A stretch of 64,000 bases of DNA from Actinomycetota bacterium (GCA_005888325.1 VAWU01000072.1:1-64000), one strand, 5' to 3'. Counted from the first letter of the stretch, positions 17,412 to 26,856 are shown. The notes: a model not told the origin generated them from the sequence alone. Translations and numbers: made by a program.

Positions 17412-17463
17412 GAGCCCCTCCTGAGGTGCGGTCCTGCGCGTTGTTCGAAGAGTGACACGCGGG

Positions 17464-18591
17464 TCAGCCGCCGGTCACGGTGGCGCGTTGGCGCGTCGTG
17501 CGGTGGATCGGGTCCTTGTCGAACTCACCGATCACATTGTTGCCGAAGAGCTCGATGCACTCCATGGCCTCGTCATGCTCGAGATCGCTGGGGACACCGA
17601 ACACCAGTTGGTCGACTCCGCTGCGCTCGTAGGCCTGCAGTTGCTCCGCGACCTCCTCGGGCGTGCCGCAGAGGAGGGCGCCGGCGGCGATGGCCGCGTC
17701 GACCGTCTCACGGTCGAGCACCCGCGGCTTCTCAGGCCACACCGGCGCCCAGTCCGGCTTCGGGAAGGTGTCGTGGTACAGGCACACGAGTGAGTAGAGA
17801 TAACCGCGGTTCGGGCGGGTCGCGATGTCCCGGGCGCGGTCACCGTCCTCGAAGCAGAGCACGGCGTTGGTCACCATCACGTTGTCGTTCACGTAGCGGC
17901 CGATCGGCTCCTCGCACTCCGCGATGCCCTTCTTGTACGCCTCGATCATCGGCCGCATCTCGTGGATGGGCGAGAAGTTGAACCCGAGCGCGCCGATGCC
18001 GAGCCGGCCCGCCTTCCCGAACGTCGGCGGGTTGCCACAGGCGACCCAGATCGGCGGGTGCACGTTGCGATAGGGCTTCGGGAGGATGTTGTGCGGCTTG
18101 TCGATCTGGAAGTGCGCACCTTGGAACGTGTACGCCTCTGTCTCCCACATCCTCGGAATCTCGCGGATGACCTCGTCCCACTCCGCCCGCGTCGATGACG
18201 TGTCGTCGATGTTGAAGGTGGCGACCTCGTGGGAGCCGGCTCCCCGCCCGGTCCCCCACTCGAAGCGCCCTTCCGAGACGTGATCGAGCATGGCGACCCG
18301 CTCCGCGTTGCGCACCGGATGGTTCACACGCGGGCTGAGGTTGAAGATGCCCGAGCCGAGGTGGATCCGCTCGGTGGCGCGGGCGAGGTAGGCCATCATC
18401 ACCTCGCTCGACGACAGGTGGCTGTACTCCGTCAGCGCATGGTGCTCCGAGAACCAGGCGTACTTCCAGTTGGTGCGGTCGGCGAGCACCACGAGCTCGA
18501 CCTCTCGCAGGAACGCCTCGTGCTCGCGGTCGGTGTCGTGCGCGGCGGGCCCCGGGACGTACCCCTGGAGGAACAGGCCGAACTCCATCAC
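17464..18591 (-). CDS. LLM-class flavin-dependent oxidoreductase (bacterial luciferase-like)
   Basis: 375 residues of the luciferase-like TIM-barrel family, using FMN or F420. Seen: the N-terminal MEFGLFLQGY; WFSEHHALTEYSHLSSSEVMMAYLARATERIHLGSGIF, a standard luciferase-family barrel segment; NHPVRNAERVAMLDHVSEGRFEWGTGRG; and CGTPEEVAEQLQAYERSGVDQLVF near the C-terminus. These suit a monooxygenase. It is the first gene of the minus-strand run with amidohydrolase, Rieske oxygenase and ALDH, and the KstR-like palindrome lies just upstream of it. The electron-donating flavin reductase is not nearby. Confidence 0.92.
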   Translation of the reverse strand: MMEFGLFLQGYVPGPAAHDTDREHEAFLREVELVVLADRTNWKYAWFSEHHALTEYSHLSSSEVMMAYLARATERIHLGSGIFNLSPRVNHPVRNAERVAMLDHVSEGRFEWGTGRGAGSHEVATFNIDDTSSTRAEWDEVIREIPRMWETEAYTFQGAHFQIDKPHNILPKPYRNVHPPIWVACGNPPTFGKAGRLGIGALGFNFSPIHEMRPMIEAYKKGIAECEEPIGRYVNDNVMVTNAVLCFEDGDRARDIATRPNRGYLYSLVCLYHDTFPKPDWAPVWPEKPRVLDRETVDAAIAAGALLCGTPEEVAEQLQAYERSGVDQLVFGVPSDLEHDEAMECIELFGNNVIGEFDKDPIHRTTRQRATVTGG

Positions 18592-18619
18592 GGTCTCCTG
18601 ACGCTTGCGGTACGAGACA

Positions 18620-18631
18620 AGAACGCGTTCT
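18620..18631. promoter_or_regulatory. Perfect 12-bp palindrome, KstR/TetR-like operator
   Basis: AGAACGCGTTCT is self-complementary and lies 29 bases upstream of the LLM start. Its core AAC-N2-GTT with flanking AG/CT matches the published KstR pattern TnnAACnnGTTnnA except for the first T. Function as an operator is inferred. Confidence 0.55.
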
Positions 18632-18759
18632 AATTTCTACCACGGCTGCCTCGCCGCCGCCGAGTTCCCCGACGCGGCGCGCGCGACCTCCAGGCCCGCG
18701 ACCGCAAGGTCACCGCGTCGACGTCGCTGCGCCTCAGCGGCGGAGGTCGGAGCGGAACC

Positions 18760-21663
18760 TCATGCGAATCGGCGCGGGGGCACGCGGCGGCGTAGCACGT
18801 CGGTGAAGTGCTCGACGTCCATCGGGCGGCCGAACAGGTAGCCCTGTGCGAGGTCACAGCCGTGGCGCCGGAGGAAGTCGGCCTGCTCGGTGCTCTCCAC
18901 CCCCTCGGCGACGACGGACAGCCCGAGGTCGCGCGCCAGGCCGATCATCGCCGCGAGAAGGGGAACGTCGGGCTGGTCGCTCGTCACCTCCTGGACGAAC
19001 GTCTTGTCGATCTTCAGCGTGTCGACCGGGCAGTTGCGCAGGCTGCTCAGCCCCGAGCTCCCGGTGCCGAAGTCGTCGACGGCCAAGCTCACGCCGAGGC
19101 CCCTGAGCCGGGACATGGCGTCGAGAACCTGATCGGAGCCCGCGCCGACCACCCGCTCGGTCACCTCGAGCTGCAGGCGCGCCGCCTCGAGCCTGCTCCT
19201 GCCGAGCGATGTCGCGACCGCATCGACGAGTGCAGGATCGTGAAGGTCGCGGGTCGACAGGTTGACCCCGACGCGAAGCGGCGGAAGTCCGTCGTCGAGC
19301 CAGCGCCGGGCCTGGCTGCACGCCTCGCGCAGCACCCATGCGTCGATCTCCACGATGAGCCCGGTCTCCTCGGCGATCGAGAGGAACGAGTCCGGGCCGA
19401 GCAGCCCGTGCTGGGGGTGCTCCCAGCGGACCAGCACCTCGACCCCGGCCACCTCGCCGTCGACGAGCGAGACCTGGGGCTGGAAGTAGATGCGCAGCTG
19501 GTCGCCGGCGAGCGCCCCGTGCAGATCGCTCTCCAGCTTGAGGAGGTAGGACAGGTCCTCGTGCAGTGATGGGCTGTACGCGGCGTAACGGTTGCGACCC
19601 TGCTGCTTTGCCCGGTACATGGCGATGTCCGCATGCTTGAGCAGGGTGTCGTAGTGGTCGCCGTCGTGGGGCGCGACCGCCAGCCCGATGCTCGACGTGA
19701 TGAAGAGCTGCTGGCTACCGAGCAGGAACGGCTCCTGGAGCGCGGCCCACACCTTGTCGGCAATGACCGTTGCGACGTCGACGCTCTCGATGCGGGGCAG
19801 GAGGACCGCGAACTCGTCACCGCCGAGGCGCGCCACGGTGTCTTCCTCGCGGAGGGTCGCCAGAAGACGTTGAGCCACCTGCTTCAACAACTGGTCTCCG
19901 ACCGCGTGGCCCAGGGTGTCGTTCACGTTCTTGAACCGATCGAGGTCGAGGAAGAACAGGGTGAAGCCGTTGCCGGTGCGCTCTGACTGCGCGAGCGCGG
20001 CCGCGACGCGGTCTTCGAGCATGCGCTTGTTGGGAAGCCCGGTGATGAGGTCGTACATCGCCTGATGGCGGATGTGTTCGACCAGGCGAGAGTTCTGCAG
20101 GGCGGTGGCGGCGATGTCGGCCAGGCTGGTCAGGCGCTCCAGCACGTGCCCGGCGGCACGCAGGCGCTCGGGGTTGTGGGTGACCGCCGCGTTCACCACG
20201 CCCAGGAGCTCACCGTTGGAGACGATGGGTACGACGACCGTCGCGATCACACCGGTGGCCGACAGCAGGTCGCGCAGGAACTCATCTGTGGTCGAAACAT
20301 CGAGGAACTGGGGCTCCTGGCGTTCGAGCATCGCGCTGAGACGAACGGCCATCGCACGCAGCCTGTCCTCGACATCGGGTGCCACACCCGTGCACGCCGC
20401 CACCCGTAGGACGGCGCTTTCGCCGTCCCACAGCCCGACGACCGAGGTGTCGCAGTCCACGACGGCGGGCACCGCGGTGGCGAGGCGCCCGGCGACGTCG
20501 TCGGACGTACCGACGTTGGCGAGCGCGCGAGCCAGGTCGAACAGGGCGCGGGCGCTGGCTGCCTGGGCGCGTGACTCCTCCAGCGCGGTCGCGCTGTCGA
20601 GCGCGGCCGCGGCCAGGCGCGCATAGACCGCCAGCTGCAGGTGCTCCGTCGGCAGGAACGTGATGCCCTCGTCGTACACCGCGGCGAGGCGTCCGTAGCG
20701 CCGCCGGGCGGAGGCGACGTCGGCAATCAGACGCGAGCCCCCGTGGTCGTCGGGTGCGTCGCCCATGAGCTCGCTCGCGACCTGCTTCGCGTCCTCGTCG
20801 CGGAAGCCCTGGTGGTGGATGTGCAGGGGGGCATCGGGAGTGGTCTGCACGACGAGCAGGTGCCGGGGGGCGCGCACGGCGAGGCCGGCGCGAGCGGTGA
20901 TGCGCGAGAGCACCGTCGCCACGTCGTCCGCGGAGACCAGGTCGGCGGCGGTGGCCTGGAAGGTCTCGACGCGCGCCGCGAGGACGGCCAGCTCTGTCGC
21001 CTCGTTTGACAGCTGCGCCGGCGCGACGCGGTCCGCCTGCTCCTGCTCCCACACGACTCGAAAGACGCAGCGGGGGTCGCCTCGGAGCTCGCACTGCTCC
21101 TCGGTGACGGTGGCGGGCGGCAGGTCGAAGGGCAGGGGCGCCTGGGACAGGAGCCCGATCGTGAAGTCGCACAGGAGCTCGTAGCGCGGGTACCCCTCGA
21201 CGCTGACCGCACCGATGAGGGCGTGGGCGGCGCCGATCTCGAGCGCCTCCATCTTGACGACGGTGCAGAACTTGGGCGCGACCTGGGCGATGCTGCGCAA
21301 CAGCTCGCCCGGCGAGCCCAACGAGCGCAGGAGGGCCGCCACCTCGCTGGTCATGTCGGCGCGGGCGATGCTCGCCCCGACGTGTCTCGGCGCATGTGGG
21401 TCGTCCAGCACCTCGGCGGCCGCCTCGAAGAGCGCCTTGCCCTGCCAGAACGAGCTCCACGTGGCGTCGTCCTCGAGCTCGCTCGCGCGACGCGACTCCC
21501 CGGCGACCTCCAGGAGGCGGCGAACCCCGTCCTCCCCCAGCCGCCGGCGCACCAGGTTGACGATGTTCCAGGTGGTGCTGCCCGAGATGTGGCGCGCCCC
21601 CGCCTGCTCGCCGGGCGCGTCTTCACTGGGAGGGGCCAGCAGTTGGCTCTGCGGCTCGACCAT
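18760..21663 (-). CDS. Sensor GAF-GGDEF-EAL c-di-GMP turnover protein
   Basis: 967 residues, soluble. Residues about 25-215 form an alpha/beta sensor ending in CELRGDPRCVFRVVWE, which recalls V4R or heme-NO-binding-like domains. A GAF-like domain follows at about 370-530. The GGDEF domain (about 545-700) has the intact active motif RLGGDEFAVLL and DLDRFKNVNDTLGH. The EAL domain (about 715-955) has EVL in place of EAL (GVEVLVRW), but keeps DDFGTGSSG and the metal-binding EVTE-type motif. Both synthesis and hydrolysis of c-di-GMP are possible, and the EVL change makes phosphodiesterase activity less certain. It is monocistronic and divergent from the FGGY kinase. Confidence 0.92.
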   Translation of the reverse strand: MVEPQSQLLAPPSEDAPGEQAGARHISGSTTWNIVNLVRRRLGEDGVRRLLEVAGESRRASELEDDATWSSFWQGKALFEAAAEVLDDPHAPRHVGASIARADMTSEVAALLRSLGSPGELLRSIAQVAPKFCTVVKMEALEIGAAHALIGAVSVEGYPRYELLCDFTIGLLSQAPLPFDLPPATVTEEQCELRGDPRCVFRVVWEQEQADRVAPAQLSNEATELAVLAARVETFQATAADLVSADDVATVLSRITARAGLAVRAPRHLLVVQTTPDAPLHIHHQGFRDEDAKQVASELMGDAPDDHGGSRLIADVASARRRYGRLAAVYDEGITFLPTEHLQLAVYARLAAAALDSATALEESRAQAASARALFDLARALANVGTSDDVAGRLATAVPAVVDCDTSVVGLWDGESAVLRVAACTGVAPDVEDRLRAMAVRLSAMLERQEPQFLDVSTTDEFLRDLLSATGVIATVVVPIVSNGELLGVVNAAVTHNPERLRAAGHVLERLTSLADIAATALQNSRLVEHIRHQAMYDLITGLPNKRMLEDRVAAALAQSERTGNGFTLFFLDLDRFKNVNDTLGHAVGDQLLKQVAQRLLATLREEDTVARLGGDEFAVLLPRIESVDVATVIADKVWAALQEPFLLGSQQLFITSSIGLAVAPHDGDHYDTLLKHADIAMYRAKQQGRNRYAAYSPSLHEDLSYLLKLESDLHGALAGDQLRIYFQPQVSLVDGEVAGVEVLVRWEHPQHGLLGPDSFLSIAEETGLIVEIDAWVLREACSQARRWLDDGLPPLRVGVNLSTRDLHDPALVDAVATSLGRSRLEAARLQLEVTERVVGAGSDQVLDAMSRLRGLGVSLAVDDFGTGSSGLSSLRNCPVDTLKIDKTFVQEVTSDQPDVPLLAAMIGLARDLGLSVVAEGVESTEQADFLRRHGCDLAQGYLFGRPMDVEHFTDVLRRRVPPRRFA

Positions 21664-21935
21664 GGTGGAGCCATCGGCGGGCGTGAGCCGCGGGTTGAGG
21701 CGCCCCGTCGAAGGGCCGACTCCGGCGAGCGACCGAGGGGGGAACCGAGGCCGCCCGCCGGAGCGGGACAGGACAGTCTCCTTAGAAATCCCTTAGGTAG
21801 TCAACCCGTCACGCCGACGGGGAGGGAGCAGGCGGTCAGGGGTTCCGCGCCTGCGCGGCCCATGAGTCCACCGGCGGCGGGCCGACTACCGTCTCCGCAG
21901 CGATCACGTGGATGGACGGACGCACGGGAGCCGGC

Positions 21936-23465
21936 ATGCCTCACGCCATCGGAATCGACGTTGGGACGACCAACGTCAAGGTCGCCCTGGTCGACTCCGA
22001 AGGCAAGCTCTTCGCATCGGCGGCTCGCACGATCCCGACCCGCCGCGCCGGCGAGGTCGCGGAGCAGGATGCGGGTGCGCTCTGGAACGCCGTGAAGGGC
22101 AGCATCGCGGAAGCGGCGGCGGCCGCGCCGTCGGCCGCGAGCGAGGTCGCAGTCATCGGGTGCTGCAGCCAGTACTCGTCGATCGTCCCGGTCGATGGCG
22201 ACGCGGCACCGGTCGCCGACATGGTGCTCTGGCAGGACAAGCGCGGCACCGACCACTCGTGGGAGCTGCTCGGTCGAGAGGGGGTGTTCGAGACCTGGCT
22301 GACGCGCCACGGGATCCCGCCGGTGGGCAATGGGCTCTCGCTCGCCCACATCCTGCACCTGCAGAAGGACCGGCCTGACGTCCATGCCATGACCACCGCC
22401 TACCTCGAGCCCATGGACTACGTGAACGCCCGCCTCACCGGCCGCATCGTCGCCAACCAGTGCACCATGTTCATGAGCCAGCTCTGCGACAACCGCCGCC
22501 TCGGTGTGACGGAGTACGACGAGACGCTGCTCGAGCTGGCGGGCGTCGACCCGCGCAAGCTGCCCCCGCTCGACGGCCTCGCGGATCCGGCCGGAACGCT
22601 CCTGCCCGCGCTGGCGGCCGAGCTGGGCCTTCCGGAGGACGTCGTCGTCATGGGCGGGATGAACGACAGCCATGCCGACGTCGTCGCCACCGGCGCACTG
22701 ATGCCGGGACGAGCCGGTCTCGCCATCGGTACGACGACCGTGCTGGTCGACGTGGTCGACCGCCACGGAGTCGACCTCGACCACGAGGTCCTCTCGATGC
22801 CGAGCCCGTTCGGCACCTATCTCGTGTGGGCCGAGAACGGGATGGGTGGCCGGGCGCTCGAGTTCGTACTCGACTCGATCGTCCACGCCGCCGACGAGCT
22901 GGGCGACCACACCAGCGCCGACGTGTTCGCCGGCCTCGACGCGGCCATCGAGCGCGCGCCGGCGGGGAGCAACGGCGTGCTCTTCCTGCCCTGGCTCAAC
23001 GGCTCGCTGTCGCCCGACGCCAACCCCTCGATGCGCGGGGCCTACCTCAACCTGTCCCTCGAGAACCGGCGAACCGACCTCATTCGGGCGGTGACCGAGG
23101 GCATCGGGCACAACCTCCGCTGGCTCGTTCCCATCGTCGAGGCGTTCACCAACCGGGGCATCGACGAGCTTGCGTTCGTCGGCGGCGCCGCCCGCTCGCC
23201 CGCCTGGGGTCAGGTCCTGGCCGACATGCTCGGTCGCCCTGTGCTGCCGATGGTCGACCCCGACCGCGCGGTGGCGCGAGGTGTGGCACTGTTCGCGCTC
23301 GAGCGTCACGGTGACCTCGATCGCGACGACCTCGGCCGCCTCGCGGTGACGGCGCGACGCTACGAACCGCGAGACGAGCATCGGGCGGTCTACGACGCGA
23401 TGCACGAGCAGTTCCTCGCTTCGTTCGAGGCCCTGCGGCCGATCTTCGAAGCCCTCAACCCATGA
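21936..23465 (+). CDS. FGGY-family carbohydrate kinase
   Basis: 509-residue sugar kinase of the FGGY/ASKHA fold. Phosphate-1 loop IGIDVGTTNVKVALVD, adenosine-side FVGGAARSPAWGQVLADMLG, catalytic-base region GGMNDSHADVVATGA, and GTTTVLV are all visible. The xylulokinase substrate motif (MHG) is absent: the equivalent place reads CCSQYSSIVPVD, so xylulose is not a safe substrate assignment although it resembles XylB overall. ATG 21936 is chosen over the ATG at 21912 because GGGAG lies 5 bases ahead. A sphingosine-1-phosphate-lyase-like gene starts 28 bases downstream, so the pair is probably an operon acting on one phosphorylated compound. Confidence 0.88.
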   Translation: MPHAIGIDVGTTNVKVALVDSEGKLFASAARTIPTRRAGEVAEQDAGALWNAVKGSIAEAAAAAPSAASEVAVIGCCSQYSSIVPVDGDAAPVADMVLWQDKRGTDHSWELLGREGVFETWLTRHGIPPVGNGLSLAHILHLQKDRPDVHAMTTAYLEPMDYVNARLTGRIVANQCTMFMSQLCDNRRLGVTEYDETLLELAGVDPRKLPPLDGLADPAGTLLPALAAELGLPEDVVVMGGMNDSHADVVATGALMPGRAGLAIGTTTVLVDVVDRHGVDLDHEVLSMPSPFGTYLVWAENGMGGRALEFVLDSIVHAADELGDHTSADVFAGLDAAIERAPAGSNGVLFLPWLNGSLSPDANPSMRGAYLNLSLENRRTDLIRAVTEGIGHNLRWLVPIVEAFTNRGIDELAFVGGAARSPAWGQVLADMLGRPVLPMVDPDRAVARGVALFALERHGDLDRDDLGRLAVTARRYEPRDEHRAVYDAMHEQFLASFEALRPIFEALNP

Positions 23466-23493
23466 CCGGACCCATCGTCCCACGGAGCGTTCC

Positions 23494-24885
23494 ATGAGCA
23501 GCACCTATCCCTACACCGAGCGGTTCGATGTCGTCCGGGGCATGCCCTCCGAAGGCCGGTCGCGGCGCGCCATCCTCGACGACCTGGCCACCATGGCGAG
23601 CGAGGAGGACAAGGCCTGGGAGAGCGGGCAGTGCAGCGGGACGATGTACTGCGGCGACCACGATCACTACGCGTTCATGGCCGACGCGTTCAAGCTGTTC
23701 GCGCACGTGAACGTCCTACAACGCGACATCTGTCCGAGCGCCAGCAAGTTCGAGGGCGAGATCATCGCCATGACCCTCGACATGCTCCACGGTGACGCCG
23801 TCCACGACACCACGCCCGCCGGTCTCGTCACCAGCGGAGGCAGCGACAGCATCCTCCATGCGATGTACGCCTACCGAGAGCACGCCCGTCAGCACCGTGG
23901 CATCGAACGGCCCAACGTGATCAAGCCCGAGACGGCGCACGCCGCGTTCGACAAGGCGTGCCACCTGCTCGGGATCGAGCTGCGCCGCGCGCCCATCGAC
24001 CCGGCGACGACGCGGGCAGACGTGGCCTGGATCGCCGAGCACGCGGACGCCGACACGATCGCAATCGTCGGGTCTGCCTGCAACTACGGCTACGGCACCA
24101 TCGACCCCATCGAGGAGATGGGCCGGCTGGCCCTCGAGCGAGGCTTCGGCCTCCACGTCGACGGCTGCCTCGGCGGGTTCATCCTCCCGTGGGGCCAGGA
24201 GCTCGGGTACGACATCCCGCTCTTCGACTTCCGGGTGCCGGGCGTGACGACGATCTCAGCCGACACCCACAAGTACGCGTACGGGTTCAAGGGCACCTCG
24301 GTGCTGGCGTTCCGCGACATCGACCTGCGGCGCGACCAGTACTTCTTCCTCACCGACTGGAGTGGCGGCAAGTACTGCTCGCCGGGCATCGCCGGCAGCC
24401 GGTCGGGCGGACTGCTCGCCGCGACCTGGGCGGGGATGACGAGCCTCGGGCGCGAGGGGTACCTCGGTTACGCGAAGGCCATCTTCGAGACGTCGTTCGC
24501 GATGCAGGACGCAGTCAAGGCCCATCCCGAACTGCGGCTGATGGGCGAGCCGACCTTCTGCTTCTCGTTCACGTCCGACGAGTTCGACATCTACCACGTG
24601 AACGACTTCATGCGGCTACGCGGGTGGCGGTTCAACGGACAGCAGTACCCGAACTGCATCCACATGGCCGTGACCCGCCCCCAGACCCAACCCGGTGTCG
24701 CCGAGCGGTTCGCCGACGACCTGGCCGAGGCTGTTCCGTATGCGATCGAGCACCGCGCCGACGCGCCGAAGAGCGCTTCGATCTACGGCGGCGTCGAGGG
24801 CGGGATGACCGACGAGGCCGACGAGTTCATCCGCGCAGTGATGGCGGACATGCTCGACAAGCACCAGGGCCTGCCTCCCGCCTGA
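23494..24885 (+). CDS. PLP-dependent sphingosine-1-phosphate-lyase-like enzyme
   Basis: 463 residues, fold type I PLP enzyme of the group II decarboxylase family, closest in motif to sphingosine-1-phosphate lyase. GLVTSGGSDSILHAMYAYR gives the phosphate cup, LHVDGCLGGFILPW carries the Asp contacting PLP, and SADTHKYAYGFKGTSV is the Schiff-base lysine motif in almost the exact S1P-lyase form. S1P lyases are usually membrane-anchored; here no N-terminal membrane segment is seen. The reaction would be C-C cleavage of a phosphorylated amino alcohol to phosphoethanolamine and an aldehyde. The adjacent kinase could supply the phosphorylated substrate, but this is inference. Glutamate-decarboxylase activity is an alternative. 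Confidence 0.85.
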   Translation: MSSTYPYTERFDVVRGMPSEGRSRRAILDDLATMASEEDKAWESGQCSGTMYCGDHDHYAFMADAFKLFAHVNVLQRDICPSASKFEGEIIAMTLDMLHGDAVHDTTPAGLVTSGGSDSILHAMYAYREHARQHRGIERPNVIKPETAHAAFDKACHLLGIELRRAPIDPATTRADVAWIAEHADADTIAIVGSACNYGYGTIDPIEEMGRLALERGFGLHVDGCLGGFILPWGQELGYDIPLFDFRVPGVTTISADTHKYAYGFKGTSVLAFRDIDLRRDQYFFLTDWSGGKYCSPGIAGSRSGGLLAATWAGMTSLGREGYLGYAKAIFETSFAMQDAVKAHPELRLMGEPTFCFSFTSDEFDIYHVNDFMRLRGWRFNGQQYPNCIHMAVTRPQTQPGVAERFADDLAEAVPYAIEHRADAPKSASIYGGVEGGMTDEADEFIRAVMADMLDKHQGLPPA

Positions 24886-24897
24886 CCGCGGTCGACC

Positions 24898-24914
24898 GAC
24901 GGCGTCCAGCCGTC
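24898..24914. terminator. Hairpin between convergent genes
   Basis: GACGGC-gtcca-GCCGTC forms a perfect 6-bp stem between the S1P-lyase-like stop and the convergent PQQ-dehydrogenase stop, followed by a short AGATTT. It may serve as a weak bidirectional terminator. Confidence 0.45.
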
Positions 24915-26052
24915 AGATTTCGAGCCGGTAGATGGCGCTCGGGTCGCTGAAGTACACGGGTTGACCCGCCCGGGTCTCGAGCGCGAGGACGTTCGAGGTG
25001 TGGTCGAACAGGAGGTCGTCGCCCACGACCCCGGTGCGCCCCGCGTTGAGGGTGAGACGGTGGATCTGGCCGTTGTTGTACGAGCTGATCAGCAGCGCGC
25101 CCTCGACGAGTGAGCCGGCGCCACAGCTCGAGCAGAAGCCGAGCCCGGTGATGCCGATGGTGGACGCGTAGAAGTGCTTCGGCTTCCTTTGCGGCAACGG
25201 GCCGTCCTGGTTCGTGTTGTCGGGCGCGGCGAGGGGGCCCGAGCACGTCTCGTGGGGACCCCACGCGTAGTTGCCGCCCTTGACGATGCGGTCGACCTCG
25301 TCGTTGCACTCGGGCCCGTTGTCGTTCGCCCACAGCTGGTCGTTCGTCGGGTCGAAGCCGAAGCCGAACGAGTTGCGGATCCCGTAGGCCCAGATGGTGT
25401 TGCCCGCGATGGGGTTGTCGGCCGGCACGGCGCCGTCGGGCGTGATCCGGTGGATCTTGCCGGCCTTGTTCGTGGCGCTCAGGTCCTGGGCGTTCGCCGG
25501 CACGGTGTTCTCACCGACGACGATGTACAGCATCCCGTCGGGACCGAAGTGGATCCGCCCGCCGTTGTGGAAGCTGCCGGCGCTCGCGTCGAAGATGACC
25601 TGGCTGGCGACGCCGACACCATTCGAGATCGTGATCTTGAGGACCTGGTTGCGCGCGACCCCTCCCACCTGACGGGTGGCGTACGCGTACAGATAGGGCG
25701 ACGCGGGGTAGTTCGGGTGCAGCGCCACGCCGAGCAGCCCTTGCTCGCCGGCGGTCACGACGTTGGGCACGGTGAACACGACCACGTCGTTGTTCGTCTG
25801 AAGGTTGCGGCGATGGATCTCGCCGTTGAAGCGCTCGGAGTACCAGATCTTGGTGTTGTCGGGGGTGACGAAGAAGCCGCTCGGGAAGCTCAGCCCGGTG
25901 ATCACGGGGACGGAATGAGGCGGCGGGTCACAGCCGGTCAACGCACTCCCCGCGAGCGCGACGCCCACGATGACGGGGACGAGGCGGCCGACGGACGTCC
26001 GCGGGAACCGCAGGTGACGGGCTCGAACGGAAAGCGGCGCTGCAACTCGCAT
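24913..26052 (-). CDS. PQQ-dependent aldose sugar dehydrogenase-like lipoprotein
   Basis: 379 residues. The N-terminal signal has a membrane core (VPVIVGVALAGSALTGC) with lipobox LTGC, so the protein is anchored outside the membrane. The rest is a six-bladed GSDH-type propeller: SGFFVTPDNTKIWYSERFNGEI, GEQGLLGVALHPNYP, SFHNGGRIHFGPDGMLYIVVGE (the conserved His-Asn and GxDGxLY strand), NPIAGNTIWAYGIRNSFGFGFDP and WANDNGPECNDEVDRI. These match the soluble aldose/PQQ sugar dehydrogenase family. The reaction is oxidation of a sugar with PQQ, and an electron acceptor is not adjacent. PQQ synthesis genes are not in the window. Confidence 0.87.
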   Translation of the reverse strand: MRVAAPLSVRARHLRFPRTSVGRLVPVIVGVALAGSALTGCDPPPHSVPVITGLSFPSGFFVTPDNTKIWYSERFNGEIHRRNLQTNNDVVVFTVPNVVTAGEQGLLGVALHPNYPASPYLYAYATRQVGGVARNQVLKITISNGVGVASQVIFDASAGSFHNGGRIHFGPDGMLYIVVGENTVPANAQDLSATNKAGKIHRITPDGAVPADNPIAGNTIWAYGIRNSFGFGFDPTNDQLWANDNGPECNDEVDRIVKGGNYAWGPHETCSGPLAAPDNTNQDGPLPQRKPKHFYASTIGITGLGFCSSCGAGSLVEGALLISSYNNGQIHRLTLNAGRTGVVGDDLLFDHTSNVLALETRAGQPVYFSDPSAIYRLEI

Positions 26053-26139
26053 CGGTTCGCCTTTCTCGAACTCCCGATGCTACAGGCCAGGAGGTGGGTC
26101 CTCCGGGCCGCCCGCTGCGCTCGCTCGTAGTATCGGCCG

Positions 26140-26772
26140 ATGGCCGACTGGACCACGATCTCCGCGCTGTCGACCGCGGGCGGGACGCTCGTGCTGGCGG
26201 CCGCGACATTCGCTTCGGTCCGTACGGCGCACCGCGCTGCCCGCGCGACGGAGCGGGCGTTGTTGGCCGGGATCCGGCCCGTGCTGGTCCCGTCCCGGAT
26301 GCAGGACCCGCCCGAGAAGGTCGGCTTCGTCGACGACCACTGGATCAGGGTCGACGGTGGCCGGGCTGTCGTCGAGGTCACCGAGGAATCGATCTACATC
26401 GCGATCGCGCTGAGAAATGTGGGCAGCGGTCTGGCGGTGTTGGACCGCTGGGACCTCTTCCCCGGGCGAGCGACGGGCGAGCGCCCACACGGCGAGCCCG
26501 GTGCCTTCCGGCGCCTGACTCGCGACCTCTACGTCCCGGCCGGCGATCTCGGCTTCTGGCAGGGTGCCCTCCGCGACCGCGCCGATCCCCTCTTCGACAC
26601 CATCCGCGACGCGGTCGACGAACGGGGGCCCATCACCGTCGATCTCTTGTACGGCGACCACGAGGGTGGCCAGCGGACGATCAGCCGTTTTGCCCTGATG
26701 CCCCGTGACGACGGCCAGTGGATCACGGCGGTGGGCCGCCACTGGAACCTCGACCGCGCCGACCCGCGGTGA
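26140..26772 (+). CDS. Hypothetical membrane-anchored protein
   Basis: 210 residues. One N-terminal membrane segment (ISALSTAGGTLVLAAATFASV) is followed by a basic stretch and a soluble domain of beta character (EVTEESIYIAIALRNVGSGLAVLDRWDL), with DLYGDHEGGQRTISRFAL further on. The IALRNVGSGLAVL pattern occurs in small anchored proteins of unknown function, where a YxIxxxNxGxGxA strand is conserved. It is divergent from the sugar dehydrogenase and ends before a strong hairpin. No function is assigned. Confidence 0.65.
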   Translation: MADWTTISALSTAGGTLVLAAATFASVRTAHRAARATERALLAGIRPVLVPSRMQDPPEKVGFVDDHWIRVDGGRAVVEVTEESIYIAIALRNVGSGLAVLDRWDLFPGRATGERPHGEPGAFRRLTRDLYVPAGDLGFWQGALRDRADPLFDTIRDAVDERGPITVDLLYGDHEGGQRTISRFALMPRDDGQWITAVGRHWNLDRADPR

Positions 26773-26805
26773 GCCGTCACGCGGCTGAACGACGTCGGCT
26801 TCTCG

Positions 26806-26840
26806 TCGCGCTCGACCACCGTGACGGTGGTTGAGCGCGA
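26806..26840. terminator. Strong bidirectional hairpin between convergent genes
   Basis: A 15-bp stem (26806-26820 with 26826-26840, loop gtgac; one G-T position) lies between two convergent stops. The minus-strand side has a short T-rich stretch. It very likely ends both transcripts. Confidence 0.75.
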
Positions 26841-26856
26841 CAAGAAGGAGAGGTGA

